From positions 248,001 to 312,000 of the forward strand of contig NZ_JAFFJT010000016.1 of the NCBI RefSeq assembly GCF_016924665.1: 64,000 bases of DNA. The letters run 5' to 3'. Below, one piece after another: positions 25,385 through 33,576 of the stretch; the stretch's first letter is position 1; each line of letters starts with the position of its first letter. The translations under genes were made by a program, and so were the position numbers. Below the pieces are notes generated by a model. That model was not told the DNA's origin, ran no database searches, and was given only the letters and a program-made list of their open reading frames with translations. This stretch comes from Nocardioides sp. SYSU D00038. GTDB taxonomy: Bacteria; Actinomycetota; Actinomycetes; Propionibacteriales; Nocardioidaceae.

Positions 25385-25998
25385 CAGCGGTCGACCCAGC
25401 GGGTGAAGTCGCTGGAGTACTCGCCCTGGCCCTGGGTGCCGGGGACGGTCTCGGTCACGTTCCCGCCGAGGTTGTGCACCAGGTAGGAGAACCGCACGTC
25501 GTTGCCGCCGCCCCTCGCGAGGTACGGCCGGGAGGGTTTCGGCACCCGCAGGCACCGGGTGGGCACCGTGACGACGAGCCGCGCCGGGTCGGCGTCGTGT
25601 CGCAGCCCCAGGCCGCGGCACCTGACCCGGACGGGGAGCTCCTGGCCGGGGGACTGCCGCTCCAGCCGGAGCCCGGACCCCACCCGCCAGACCGCGTGGT
25701 AGGCCGTCGCGTACCTCGGCAGCTGCCCCTTCCGCAGCCGGCCCACCAGCAGCTCGACCCTGACGACGTCGACGGTGTCCCAACGCAGGGCGCTGTGGTC
25801 GGCGCGGACGACGACCTTCCTCGCGCCGTTGGTGAACGTCGCGGACCGCGCGCCGAGGAAGTAGGACTCGTAGGGGTCCGGGTCGGTGACCCGCACCGAG
25901 TCAGCCAGGGCCGGGCAGGCGAGCCCGGTGACCAGCCCCGTGACGAGCAGCGCCACGGCCGTGGCGGCACGCGCGAGGAGGCGCGGGCTGGGGAGCAT
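25384..25998 (-). CDS. hypothetical secreted protein
   Basis: A 204-aa predicted exported protein of no recognised family. The signal peptide MLPSPRLLARAATAVALLVT continues to a cleavage site after CPALA. The mature part is beta-rich, with alternating strands (ARKVVVRADHSALRWDTVDVVRVELLVGRL, LPVRVRCRGLGLRHD, RLVVTVPTRCLRV) and two Cys. The TAGATT hexamer 7 nt before the ATG supports this start. It is followed by the coupled 51-aa membrane protein. Confidence 0.65.
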   Translation of the reverse strand: MLPSPRLLARAATAVALLVTGLVTGLACPALADSVRVTDPDPYESYFLGARSATFTNGARKVVVRADHSALRWDTVDVVRVELLVGRLRKGQLPRYATAYHAVWRVGSGLRLERQSPGQELPVRVRCRGLGLRHDADPARLVVTVPTRCLRVPKPSRPYLARGGGNDVRFSYLVHNLGGNVTETVPGTQGQGEYSSDFTRWVDR

Positions 25999-26078
25999 GG
26001 CGGCCAATCTAGGGCAGTCGACGGCCGCCGCGACCGGGTTCGGACGATCGGGCCGGCGCGAGGCTCTAGCCTCGTCCC

Positions 26079-26548
26079 GTGCCCGTGTCACTGAAGTACG
26101 CGTTGTCGAGAGGGAACGTCGCTACCTCTTGGCGACGCTCCCCGCAGGCGTCACCAGCAGCAGAGAGATTCTCGATCGGTACATCGAGGGCACGCGGCTG
26201 CGCTTGCGCGAGGTCCGAGAAAGCGACGGCACCGTGGTCCGCAAGCTCGGGCACAAGGTGCGTCTCGCTGAAGGGCCGGCCGAGGTGGCCTGCACGAACT
26301 TCTACCTGAACGACGCGGAGTGGACCGCGCTTCAGGCGTTGCCCGCTCGGCTGCTGCGCAAGAAGCGCCACCTGGTCCATCGGGATGGATTGCTCGTAGC
26401 GATCGACGAGCACGAGGACGGGACACTTGTCGCCGAGATCGATGACCGTGACTCATCATCAGCCCCTGTGCCTGAGTGGCTCGATGTCCTGCGCGACGTG
26501 AGCCACGACGAAGACTGGACCGGCGCTCGGCTCGCGCGTCCGAGCTAG
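26079..26548 (+). pseudogene. CYTH-domain (adenylate cyclase/triphosphatase-like) gene with N-terminal frameshift
   Basis: From about 26104 the plus frame ending at 26548 encodes a CYTH-type protein. VVERERRYLLATLPAG (the ExExK-like entry strand), GTRLRLREVRESDGTVVRKLGHKVRL, YLNDAEWTALQALPARLLRKKRHLV and LVAEIDDRD are all typical. CYTH enzymes act on triphosphates or make cAMP. TAGCCT (26067-26072) lies 6 nt before GTG 26079, a good leaderless start, but that GTG opens another frame (PVSLKYALSRG). A one-base change between about 26095 and 26105 would join the two. The only in-frame canonical start further up is ATG 25997, overlapping the divergent gene. Either a real frameshift, a sequence error or a longer N-terminus. 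Confidence 0.6.
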
Positions 26549-26678
26549 GGCGGCGTCAACGCGCTTCTCGCACGAGGGCTGAGCGGGCACCGCGGACCAT
26601 CGACCACCGGCGCGCACGCGGCCGGCGACGCGCCTACCGAACGACCGGCTGCAATCGCCCTTCCTGTGCGTAGCCATC

Positions 26679-27509
26679 TGTCGAGATGCAGCGAAGACTG
26701 ACGGGCTCCATGCGGGAAACCTTGCCGAGCCGCAGTTGATCAGCCGGATCGGTCAAAGTTGCCGAAAGGTCGTACAGGTCGGCCTTCGCGGCGTCCTGGT
26801 TCATGGGACAGCACCCTGCCAGCCGTCATGCATGAATCCGCTCCGGCAGGTCGACGCGTCATTCCGCAGATCGGCGCCGAAGACAAGCGCCAAGCCGCCG
26901 TTCTTGTGGACCTCGCGTTCGAACTCCAGGCCGATCTTCCTCGCCACGCCCCGGGAGGCGACGTTGTGCGGTCGGATGATCGCGATCAGGTGCTCGATGC
27001 CGGCTTCACGGGCAGCGTCGCGAACGGCAGTGGCCGCTTCCGTGGCGTACCCCTGACGCTGAGCATCGGATCGCACGTGCCATCCGACCTCGACGAACCA
27101 CTCGCCTCCGACTTCCTGCAGGGTCAGTCCGCAGTCACCAACAAAGTCGCCGGAGTGCTTCTCGATCAACCAGAGGCCGAACCCGTGCTCCGTGTAGTTG
27201 CGCCGGTTCCACTCGATCCATCCTGCCGGGCCCCGGGAGCCGCCGACCTCGAGCGTGGCGATGCTCGCCAGATCGGCCTCCGTCATTTCACGGAACCTGA
27301 GCCTGGGTGTATCGGTGGGCAGCACTTCGACAAGGTAGCGCGCGCCGTTTGTTGCTGAGGCTGCGCAGGTAGGAACGGACCGCGTCAGCCGGTCGCGACA
27401 CCACGGTAAACCGCCTGCTCTTGCGCCGACCCGACCGACCGTGAACGCCGATCAGATCGTTAGATCCTGACCGTGACTCTGAGTTGCCAAGATTCGCTGC
27501 ATCTCGACA
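26679..27509. mobile_element. 831-bp inverted-repeat-bounded, lower-GC cassette next to dnaB
   Basis: TGTCGAGATGCAGCGAA (26679-26695) and its exact reverse complement (27493-27509) face outward with TGT...ACA ends, as in IS481/IS3-like elements. Between them the GC content is visibly lower than the flanks, and the only gene is a GNAT acetyltransferase; no transposase is present. No clear target-site duplication was found. The right end lies 13 bp beyond the dnaB stop. It is probably a non-autonomous or decayed transposable cassette. Confidence 0.6.
26801..27325 (-). CDS. GNAT family N-acetyltransferase (RimJ/RimL-like)
   Basis: A 174-aa acetyltransferase of the GNAT_3 group. TPRLRFREMTEADLASIATLE, YTEHGFGLWLIEKHSGDFVGDCGLT, WHVRSDAQRQGYATEAATA (acetyl-CoA loop RQGYAT) and RPHNVASRGVARKIGLEFE are all conserved. 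It acetylates an amine such as a protein N-terminus, antibiotic or small molecule; the acceptor is not predictable. Codon use is less GC-biased than in neighbours, and the gene sits inside an inverted-repeat-bounded segment, so recent transfer is likely. No Shine-Dalgarno was recognised. Confidence 0.8.
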   Translation of the reverse strand: MLPTDTPRLRFREMTEADLASIATLEVGGSRGPAGWIEWNRRNYTEHGFGLWLIEKHSGDFVGDCGLTLQEVGGEWFVEVGWHVRSDAQRQGYATEAATAVRDAAREAGIEHLIAIIRPHNVASRGVARKIGLEFEREVHKNGGLALVFGADLRNDASTCRSGFMHDGWQGAVP

Positions 27510-27522
27510 ACGCAGCTGTCGG

Positions 27523-28950
27523 TCAGTGCGCCATGTCGACGAAGCGGGAGTAGTGGCCCTGGAAGGCCACGGTGATGTCGCGGGTGGGGCCGTTGCGGTG
27601 CTTGGCGACGATCAGGTCGGCCTCGCCAGGGCGGGTCGACTCCTTCTCGTAGACGTCCTCGCGGTGGAGCAGCACCACCATGTCGGCGTCCTGCTCGATC
27701 GAGCCGGACTCGCGGAGGTCGGCCATCATCGGGCGTTTGTCGCCGCGCTGCTCGGGGCCACGGTTGAGCTGGGAGAGCGCGATGATCGGGATCTCGAGCT
27801 CCTTGGCCAGCAGCTTGATCTGGCGGGAGAACTCCGAGACCTCGAGCTGGCGGCTCTCGACCTTCTTGCCCGAGGTCATCAGCTGGAGGTAGTCGATGAT
27901 CATGATCCGCAGGTCGTGGCGCTGCTTGAGCCGCCGCGCCTTGGCCCGGATCTCCATCATCGTCATGTTGGGGCTGTCGTCGATGAACATCGGGGCGCTG
28001 GAGACCTCGCCCATCTTGCGGGCCAGCCGGTTCCAGTCGTCGTCGCTCATGTTGCCGTTGCGGATGTGGTTGAGCGGCACCTTGGCCTCGGCCGAGAGCA
28101 GCCGCATGGTGATCTCGGAGCGCGTCATCTCGAGGCTGAAGAAGGCGCTGGTGAGGTTGTTGTGGATCGAGGCGGCGCGGCAGAAGTCGAGGGCCAGGGT
28201 GGACTTGCCCATGGCCGGACGCGCCGCGACGATGATCATCTGCCCGGCGTGCAGGCCGTTGGTGAGCTCGTCGAGGTCGGCGAAGCCGGTGGGCACGCCG
28301 TAGAGGCCCGCCTCGCGGTTGCCGATCGCCTCGATCTCGTCGAGGACGCCGACCATGATGTCGCTCAGCGGCGCGTAGTCCTCGGAGCTGCGGCGGTCGG
28401 TGATCTTGTAGACCTCGGCCTGGGCGGTGTCGACGATGTCGTCGACCTGCCCCTCGCCGGCGTAGCCGATCTGGACGATCTTGGTGCCGGCGTCGACCAG
28501 GCGTCGCAGGATCGACTTCTCGCGCACGATCTCGGCGTAGTAGCCGGCGTTGGCGGCGATCGGGACGTTGGCCGACAGGGTGTGGAGGTACGGCGCGCCG
28601 CCGATCCGGGCCAGCTCGCCGCGCCGCTGGAGCTCGGCCGCGACCGTCACCATGTCGACCGGCTCGCCGCGGCCGTAGAGGTCGATGATGGCGTCGTGGA
28701 TGGTCTCGTGGGCCGGCCGGTAGAAGTCGACGCCGCGCAGCGACTCGGCTACGTCGGCGATCGCGTCCTTGGAGATCAGCATCGCGCCGAGCACGCTCTG
28801 CTCGGCCGCCATGTCCTGCGGCGGGGTGCGGTCCCCGGGCCGCGACGGCCGCTCCCCGGGGGCGTAGGGCGCGGGCCCGTCGCCCCAGGCCCCGGCGTCG
28901 TCGAACGGCGGCTCGGGCAGCCCGGGCGCGTCGGACTCGGTGACGCTCAC
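27523..28950 (-). CDS. dnaB: replicative DNA helicase
   Basis: A 475-aa hexameric 5'-3' helicase that unwinds the replication fork. The N-terminal DnaG-interaction domain is TPPQDMAAEQSVLGAMLISKDAI. The RecA-like domain has Walker A ARPAMGKSTLALDFCR and Walker B IMIIDYLQLM, then SQLNRGPEQR and RESGSIEQDADMVV. There is no intein. GTG 28950 is preceded by GGAGGT 5 nt upstream, so the long open frame further upstream is not coding. In mycobacteria dnaB also follows rplI; here a MATE exporter and two other genes intervene. Confidence 0.96.
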   Translation of the reverse strand: MSVTESDAPGLPEPPFDDAGAWGDGPAPYAPGERPSRPGDRTPPQDMAAEQSVLGAMLISKDAIADVAESLRGVDFYRPAHETIHDAIIDLYGRGEPVDMVTVAAELQRRGELARIGGAPYLHTLSANVPIAANAGYYAEIVREKSILRRLVDAGTKIVQIGYAGEGQVDDIVDTAQAEVYKITDRRSSEDYAPLSDIMVGVLDEIEAIGNREAGLYGVPTGFADLDELTNGLHAGQMIIVAARPAMGKSTLALDFCRAASIHNNLTSAFFSLEMTRSEITMRLLSAEAKVPLNHIRNGNMSDDDWNRLARKMGEVSSAPMFIDDSPNMTMMEIRAKARRLKQRHDLRIMIIDYLQLMTSGKKVESRQLEVSEFSRQIKLLAKELEIPIIALSQLNRGPEQRGDKRPMMADLRESGSIEQDADMVVLLHREDVYEKESTRPGEADLIVAKHRNGPTRDITVAFQGHYSRFVDMAH

Positions 28951-29092
28951 GGGGGACCTCCGAGGGGTGGCGTGGATGGTCGGGGCGGTCGGGCGGTGCG
29001 GCACCGGGAGCCGGGTCCGCGTCGCCGACGCTAGGGGAGGGCGCCGACAGTTCCGCGACCGTACGGGAGTCGGAGGGCTCGGTGGAAGCACG

Positions 29093-29350
29093 TTGTCCAC
29101 AGGGGCTGGGGATAACTCCGGACAGCCCGTGGACGACACGCGAGCCGCTGTGCACAGGATGGGGAGCAGCCTGTGGAGGGGCCCGGCCCATTCGCTGCTG
29201 CACCCCGGCTGACCTGCGCAGATACCCCTCAATGAGTGTGGACACAAACTTCTCGGCGACTTTCTGCGACCCGCCCGGCCGGGCCCGGGGGCTTTGTCGA
29301 CAAAGCCGTCGCCGGCCCCCACGCATCCGGTTCTCCACGGGTTTTCCACC
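29093..29350. promoter_or_regulatory. cluster of DnaA-box-like sites upstream of dnaB
   Basis: TTGTCCACA (29093-29101) is a perfect actinobacterial DnaA box. Near-matches follow: TGTGCACAG (about 29150), TGTGGACAC (29237-29245, reverse), TTCTCCACG (29331-29339) and TTTTCCACC (29342-29350). An 18-bp perfect palindrome GGCTTTGTCGACAAAGCC (29290-29307) holds two overlapping one-mismatch boxes. The whole 450-bp gap contains no gene. Confidence 0.5.
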
Positions 29351-29401
29351 GCCCCGTGGGACTAGTCGTGTACGGCGCACGGGCCGTGGCAGGGTCTTAC
29401 C

Positions 29402-30760
29402 GTGACCACGACGCGACGGCTGCGGGAGGGCGACCGCGAGATCCTCCGGCTGGCGGTTCCGGCGTTCCTGGCCCTGGTCGCGGAGCCGCTGTTCCTGCTC
29501 GCCGACGCCGCCGTCGTCGGTCGCCTCGGCACCACCCCGCTGGCCGGCCTCGGCATCGCCGCCGTGGTGCTGCAGACCGCGATTGGGCTCTGCGTCTTCC
29601 TGGCCTACGGCACCACGGTCGGCGTGGCCCGGGCGCTCGGCGCGGGCGACCGACGGGCCGCGCTGGCGCAGGGCGCCGACGGGCTCTGGCTGGCGGTGCT
29701 GATCGGCGCGGTCGCGACCGTCGTCGGGGTGGCGGCCACCGGCCCGCTGGTCGGCCTGTTTGGGGCCTCGGCCGAGGTGGCGGCGCCGGCCGAGACCTAC
29801 CTGCGGCTGGCCTTCCTCGGCACCGTCCCGCTGCTGCTGATGCTGGCCGCGACCGGCGTGCTGCGCGGCCTCCAGGACACCCGCACCCCGCTCGTGGTGG
29901 CGGTCGCCGGCAACGCGGTCAACGTCGTGCTCAACGTCGTGCTCGTCCACGGTGTCGCGGGTTGGTCGGGGCTAGGCATCGCCGGTTCGGCGATCGGGTC
30001 GGTGCTCGCCCAGGTCGCGAGCGCGGCCGCACTGGTCTGGGTGGTGGTGCGCGGGGCCCGCCGCGAGGGCGCGTCGCTGCGACCCGACCTGCCCGGCATC
30101 CGCGGGGCGGCCCGCGCCGCCGTGCCGCTGCTGGTGCGGACGCTGACGCTGCGGGCGGCGTTCCTGGTCACGACGTACGCCGTGGTGCTGGGCGCCGCCC
30201 CGGGCGACGACGCCGTCGGCCTCGCCGCGCACCAGCTGGCGATCACCCTGTGGGGCTTCCTGGCGTTCGCGCTCGACGCGCTGGCGATCGCCGCGCAGGC
30301 GATCACCGGCCGCCAGCTCGGGGCCGGCCTGGTCGAGGAGGCGCGGGCGTCGACGGCCCGGATGGTGCGCTGGGGGCTGGGGTCGGGCGTGGTGACCGGC
30401 GTCGGGCTCGCGGCGCTCAGCCCGGTGCTGGGCGGGCTGTTCGTCGACGACCCCGCGGTGCACGCCGCGCTGGTGCCGGTGCTGCTCGTCGCCGCCCTGG
30501 GGCAGCCCCTGGCGGGCGTGGTCTTCGTGCTCGACGGGGTGCTGATCGGGGCCGGGGACGGTCGCTACCTGGCCTGGGGCAGCAGCCTGACGCTGGCGGC
30601 GTACGCGCCGGTGGTGCTGCTGGTGGCCGACGCGGGGCTGGTGGCGGTGTGGGTGAGCCTGGCGCTGGTGTTCATGGGGCTGCGCGGGGTGGTGCTGGGC
30701 CACCGGGCCCGGGGCCGCGCCTGGCTGGTCACCGGGGCCCGCACCGGACGCCTATCCTGA
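29402..30760 (+). CDS. MATE family efflux transporter (DinF-like)
   Basis: A 452-aa multidrug and toxin extrusion transporter with about 12 TM helices in two homologous halves. The N-terminal REILRLAVPAFLALVAEPLFLLADAAVVGRLGTTPLAGLG and the repeat AAVPLLVRTLTLRAAFLVTTYAV...LAAHQLAITLWGFLAFALDALAIAAQAITG are characteristic of the DinF branch. It exports cationic compounds with Na+ or H+ antiport. GTG 29402 follows CAGGGT by 6 nt, a weak -10. It is divergent from dnaB across the DnaA-box-like cluster. Confidence 0.88.
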   Translation: MTTTRRLREGDREILRLAVPAFLALVAEPLFLLADAAVVGRLGTTPLAGLGIAAVVLQTAIGLCVFLAYGTTVGVARALGAGDRRAALAQGADGLWLAVLIGAVATVVGVAATGPLVGLFGASAEVAAPAETYLRLAFLGTVPLLLMLAATGVLRGLQDTRTPLVVAVAGNAVNVVLNVVLVHGVAGWSGLGIAGSAIGSVLAQVASAAALVWVVVRGARREGASLRPDLPGIRGAARAAVPLLVRTLTLRAAFLVTTYAVVLGAAPGDDAVGLAAHQLAITLWGFLAFALDALAIAAQAITGRQLGAGLVEEARASTARMVRWGLGSGVVTGVGLAALSPVLGGLFVDDPAVHAALVPVLLVAALGQPLAGVVFVLDGVLIGAGDGRYLAWGSSLTLAAYAPVVLLVADAGLVAVWVSLALVFMGLRGVVLGHRARGRAWLVTGARTGRLS

Positions 30761-30764
30761 GCGC

Positions 30765-31322
30765 GTGAAGCCCCTGGCCTGGATCGCGATGGGGCTGGTG
30801 GTCATCGTGCTGGTCGCCCCGGCCGGGGGCTACGACCTGCTGGCCAACCCGGTCGGCTGGGTGCTGGTGCTGCTCGGCACCTCCCACGCCCCGCTCGCCG
30901 ACCACCACCGCGGGCCGCTGCGCTGGGTGGGCGGCCTGGCCCTGGTCTCGTCGGCTGTCGTGTGGTTCCCCGCCGTCGCCGACGCCCTCACCGACACCGA
31001 CGACTCGCTGGCCTGGGCGGCGGAGCTGCCGCAGGTCGCCTTCGCGGCGCTGCTGTGCCGGGCGCTCGCCGACCTGGCGGCCGGTGCCGGCGACACCCGG
31101 TCGGCCGGCTGGCTGCGCACCGCGGGGGTGCTCGCCGTGGTCGCCGGCGTGCTGCCGGTGGTGGTGCTCGGCGGCGGCGTGACCTCGCTGGCCGACGTGG
31201 CCGCGCTGGTCGCCCGGCTCGCCCCGCTGCTGCTGGTGGTGCTGCTGCTCTCCCGCGCCGGTCGGCCGTGGGCCGTCGTGCCTTTGCCCGAACGGCTCAC
31301 GCGGCCGCCCGCGGCTCCGTAG
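30765..31322 (+). CDS. hypothetical multi-TM membrane protein
   Basis: A 185-aa protein, unrecognised. It has about five membrane helices (LAWIAMGLVVIVLVAPAGGY, LLANPVGWVLVLLGTS, LRWVGGLALVSSAVVWFP, TAGVLAVVAGVLPVVVLGGG, LAPLLLVVLLLSR) and a proline-rich tail. The residues DDSLAWAAELPQVAFAALLCRALA form an amphipathic loop. GTG 30765 has TATCCT 6 nt upstream, so it is probably transcribed without a leader just after the MATE gene. Confidence 0.65.
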   Translation: MKPLAWIAMGLVVIVLVAPAGGYDLLANPVGWVLVLLGTSHAPLADHHRGPLRWVGGLALVSSAVVWFPAVADALTDTDDSLAWAAELPQVAFAALLCRALADLAAGAGDTRSAGWLRTAGVLAVVAGVLPVVVLGGGVTSLADVAALVARLAPLLLVVLLLSRAGRPWAVVPLPERLTRPPAAP

Positions 31323-31359
31323 CCTGACCCTGCCCGCCGCCGCCCCCGAAGGACCTCCC

Positions 31360-32526
31360 GTGACCACCACCCTGCGCTCGCGCGCGGCCCTGCTCACCTT
31401 CGCTCTCACCGCGACGCTGGCCCCGGCGGTGGGCCTCGCGCCGCCGGCGGCGGCCGCGCCGGTGGGCTGCCAGGACGAGACCCACACGGTCGTGCTGCTC
31501 AGCCGCACCGGCTGCGACGACACCACCCCGCCCGACACCCGGATCACCTCGATCACCCCGACCCGCAACGCCGCCGGCTGGGTCGGGGCCTCGACGGTGA
31601 CGATCGGGTTCGCCGCCGACCTGGGCAACACCGGCGACGCGGGCGCGATCGGCTTCCAGTGCCGCTCGACCCGGCAGGCGACGTACCAGGACTGCGCCAG
31701 CCCGGTGGTGGTCGAGGCGATCCCGGAGCACACCGGCGGCACGCCGTTCTTCTTCGAGGTGCGCGCGGTCGACACCGCCGACGCCGCGATCCAGGCGTGC
31801 GATGCCACGCCGGCGCTGGCCTGCGGTAGCAAGCCCGACGCTCCCGACTGGGACGGCTCGCCGGCCCGCACCGACCTCAAGGTCGACACCGAGGCACCCA
31901 ACACGTTCGTCGGCGGCGTGCCGTTCGAGGAGCTGCGCCCGGACTGGCCGGTCGCGCTCACCGACAGGCCGCGACTCGTGCTCGACACCAACGACGCCGC
32001 CGCCGGCTTCCGGTGCACGCTCAACGGCGCTCCCCGGCCCTGCGGGCGCGGCGCGCTCACGCTCGCCCGCCTGCGGGCCGGCGACCAGCGGCTCACCGTC
32101 GTGGCCGTCGACCCGGCCGGCAACGCCGACCCGAGCCCGGAGTCGGTGCGGTTCTTCGTCCCCCGCGACCTCACCCTGGACCGGGCGGCCCGCCTGTCGG
32201 GCTTTCGGGCCGTCCGCCGGGCGGGGCACTTCGGGGCCGGCTACCTCCAGGCCCGCCGGACCGGCGCGGAGCTGCGGCTGCGCACCGCGCCGGTGCGCGA
32301 GGTCCGGCTGGTCGGCCCCAGCGGACCCCGGCTGGGACGCATCCAGGTGAAGATCGCCGACAGCCGGTGGTACACCGTCGACCTGCGCGGCCCCGCCGCC
32401 AAGGCCCGCACCTACGTCGTTCGCGACCAGTACTCGCCGCTGCGCGGCGGGCTGGTGCGGATCCGGGTGGTCGGCGTGCCCCGCGGCGGCTCGGTACGGC
32501 TCGACGCGGTCGTGCTGCGGAAGTAG
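31360..32526 (+). CDS. hypothetical secreted Ig-like-repeat protein
   Basis: A 388-aa exported protein. The signal peptide LRSRAALLTFALTATLAPAV ends near AAAA-PVG. The body holds bacterial Ig-like segments with the recurring pattern found in actinobacterial surface proteins: DTRITSITPTRNAAGWVGASTVTIGF, FQCRSTRQATYQDC and GFRCTLNGAPRPCGRGALTLARLRAGDQRLTVVAVDPAGNADPSP. Cys pairs suggest disulphides. No catalytic residues are seen. AAGGAC precedes the GTG by about 7 nt. It ends just before a triplicated palindrome. Confidence 0.65.
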   Translation: MTTTLRSRAALLTFALTATLAPAVGLAPPAAAAPVGCQDETHTVVLLSRTGCDDTTPPDTRITSITPTRNAAGWVGASTVTIGFAADLGNTGDAGAIGFQCRSTRQATYQDCASPVVVEAIPEHTGGTPFFFEVRAVDTADAAIQACDATPALACGSKPDAPDWDGSPARTDLKVDTEAPNTFVGGVPFEELRPDWPVALTDRPRLVLDTNDAAAGFRCTLNGAPRPCGRGALTLARLRAGDQRLTVVAVDPAGNADPSPESVRFFVPRDLTLDRAARLSGFRAVRRAGHFGAGYLQARRTGAELRLRTAPVREVRLVGPSGPRLGRIQVKIADSRWYTVDLRGPAAKARTYVVRDQYSPLRGGLVRIRVVGVPRGGSVRLDAVVLRK

Positions 32527-32582
32527 CTGGCTGGCGCCGGAACGGCGCACAGGCGCGGTTCGTGCGCTCGGCCTGGACCCCC

Positions 32583-32721
32583 CAACGACCGGAACAGCTC
32601 GATCGAGGAGTTCCGGTCGAATCGCCCACCCCCCAACGACCGGAACAGCTCGATCGAGGAGTTCCGGTCGAATCACCCACCCCCCAACGACCGGAACAGC
32701 TCGATCGAGGAGTTCCGGTCG
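32583..32721. repeat. three tandem 51-bp units, each with a 32-nt near-perfect palindrome
   Basis: Units start at 32583, 32634 and 32685; the last is truncated. Each contains GACCGGAAC-AG-CTCGATCGAG-GA-GTTCCGGTC, palindromic except for two central mismatched pairs. They lie between the convergent secreted-protein gene and rplI. Confidence 0.85.
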
Positions 32722-32744
32722 ATGCGGAGTCCCCTCACACGCCA

Positions 32745-32779
32745 GCAGGGGCCGCCCTCGGGAGGAGGACGGCCCCTGC
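32745..32779 (-). terminator. rplI terminator hairpin
   Basis: Arms at 32745-32759 and 32765-32779 (GCAGGGGCCG core) pair over 15 bp with a 5-nt loop. The single imperfection is a G-U wobble when read as minus-strand RNA, so it best fits termination of the rpsF-ssb-rpsR-rplI operon 23 nt after the rplI stop. Confidence 0.7.
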
Positions 32780-32802
32780 GGGGGTGCTGCTGGGTGGCTG
32801 CG

Positions 32803-33249
32803 TCAGGCGGGGATGACGTTCAGGGCCACGGTGGCCGAGACGTCCTCGTGCAGCTTGACGGCGACCGAGTGCGAGCCGAGCGCCTTGATCGGGTTGTCGA
32901 CCACGATCGTGCGCTTGTCGACCTGCTCGCCGGAGACCTCGGCCAGGGCCGAGGCGATCTCGGCGGTGGTGACGGCGCCGAACAGGCGACCGCCCTCCCC
33001 GGCACGGACCTTCACGCTGACCGGCTGGGCCTCGAGCTTGGTCTTGATCTCGCCGGCGTGGTCGAGGTCGCGGACCGCGCGGCTGGCGCGGGCGGACTTG
33101 ATCGACTCGACGGTCTTCTCGCCGCCCCGGGTCCAGCGGATGCCGAGGCCCCGCGGGACGAGGTAGTTGCGGCCGTAGCCGTCCTTGACCTCCACGACGT
33201 CGCCGGGGGCGCCGAGACCGGTCACTTCCTGGGTGAGGATGAGCTTCAT
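32803..33249 (-). CDS. rplI: 50S ribosomal protein L9
   Basis: A 148-aa L9. The N-terminal RNA-binding domain [20 protein letters not shown] continues with a [16 protein letters not shown] motif, then a long connecting helix and the C-terminal domain ([26 protein letters not shown]). It is the last gene of the rpsF-ssb-rpsR-rplI operon, 14 nt after rpsR, followed by a strong hairpin. Confidence 0.97.
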   Translation of the reverse strand: MKLILTQEVTGLGAPGDVVEVKDGYGRNYLVPRGLGIRWTRGGEKTVESIKSARASRAVRDLDHAGEIKTKLEAQPVSVKVRAGEGGRLFGAVTTAEIASALAEVSGEQVDKRTIVVDNPIKALGSHSVAVKLHEDVSATVALNVIPA

Positions 33250-33263
33250 GTCGTCGGCTCCTC

Positions 33264-33500
33264 TCAGCGACCGGTGGACGTGTAGGGCAGCAGGGCGACC
33301 TCGCGGGCGTTCTTGACCGCGATGGCCACGTCGCGCTGGTGCTGGACGCAGTTGCCGGTCACGCGACGCGCACGGATCTTGCCGCGGTCGGAGATGAACT
33401 TGCGGAGCAGCGTGGTGTCCTTGTAGTCGACACCGGACGCCTTCTCCTTGCAGAACTGGCAAACCTTCTTCTTCGGCTTGCGGATCACTGCCTTGGCCAT
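33264..33500 (-). CDS. rpsR: 30S ribosomal protein S18 (zinc-type)
   Basis: A 78-aa S18 with [40 protein letters not shown] and the closing LLPYTSTGR. It has the CxxC pair plus the third Cys in TGNCVQH, meaning the zinc-binding (C+) form rather than a zinc-independent paralogue. It forms a complex with S6 on the 30S platform. ssb lies 76 bp upstream. Confidence 0.97.
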   Translation of the reverse strand: MAKAVIRKPKKKVCQFCKEKASGVDYKDTTLLRKFISDRGKIRARRVTGNCVQHQRDVAIAVKNAREVALLPYTSTGR

Positions 33501-33576
33501 TGTGGTGCTCTCCTTCCAAGAGCCCGACGTGAGTCGGAATGGTTGAGGTTGTTGACTGGGCGGGGCCCAGATCCGG

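Noticed and set aside
29290..29307. Phage or plasmid attachment site (18-bp palindrome)
   Set aside because: No tRNA gene, integrase or second copy is present; its halves match DnaA boxes better.
28951..29349. N-terminal extension of dnaB through the intergenic region
   Set aside because: The extension runs through DnaA-box-like sequence; GGAGGT before GTG 28950 and the normal DnaB length argue against it.
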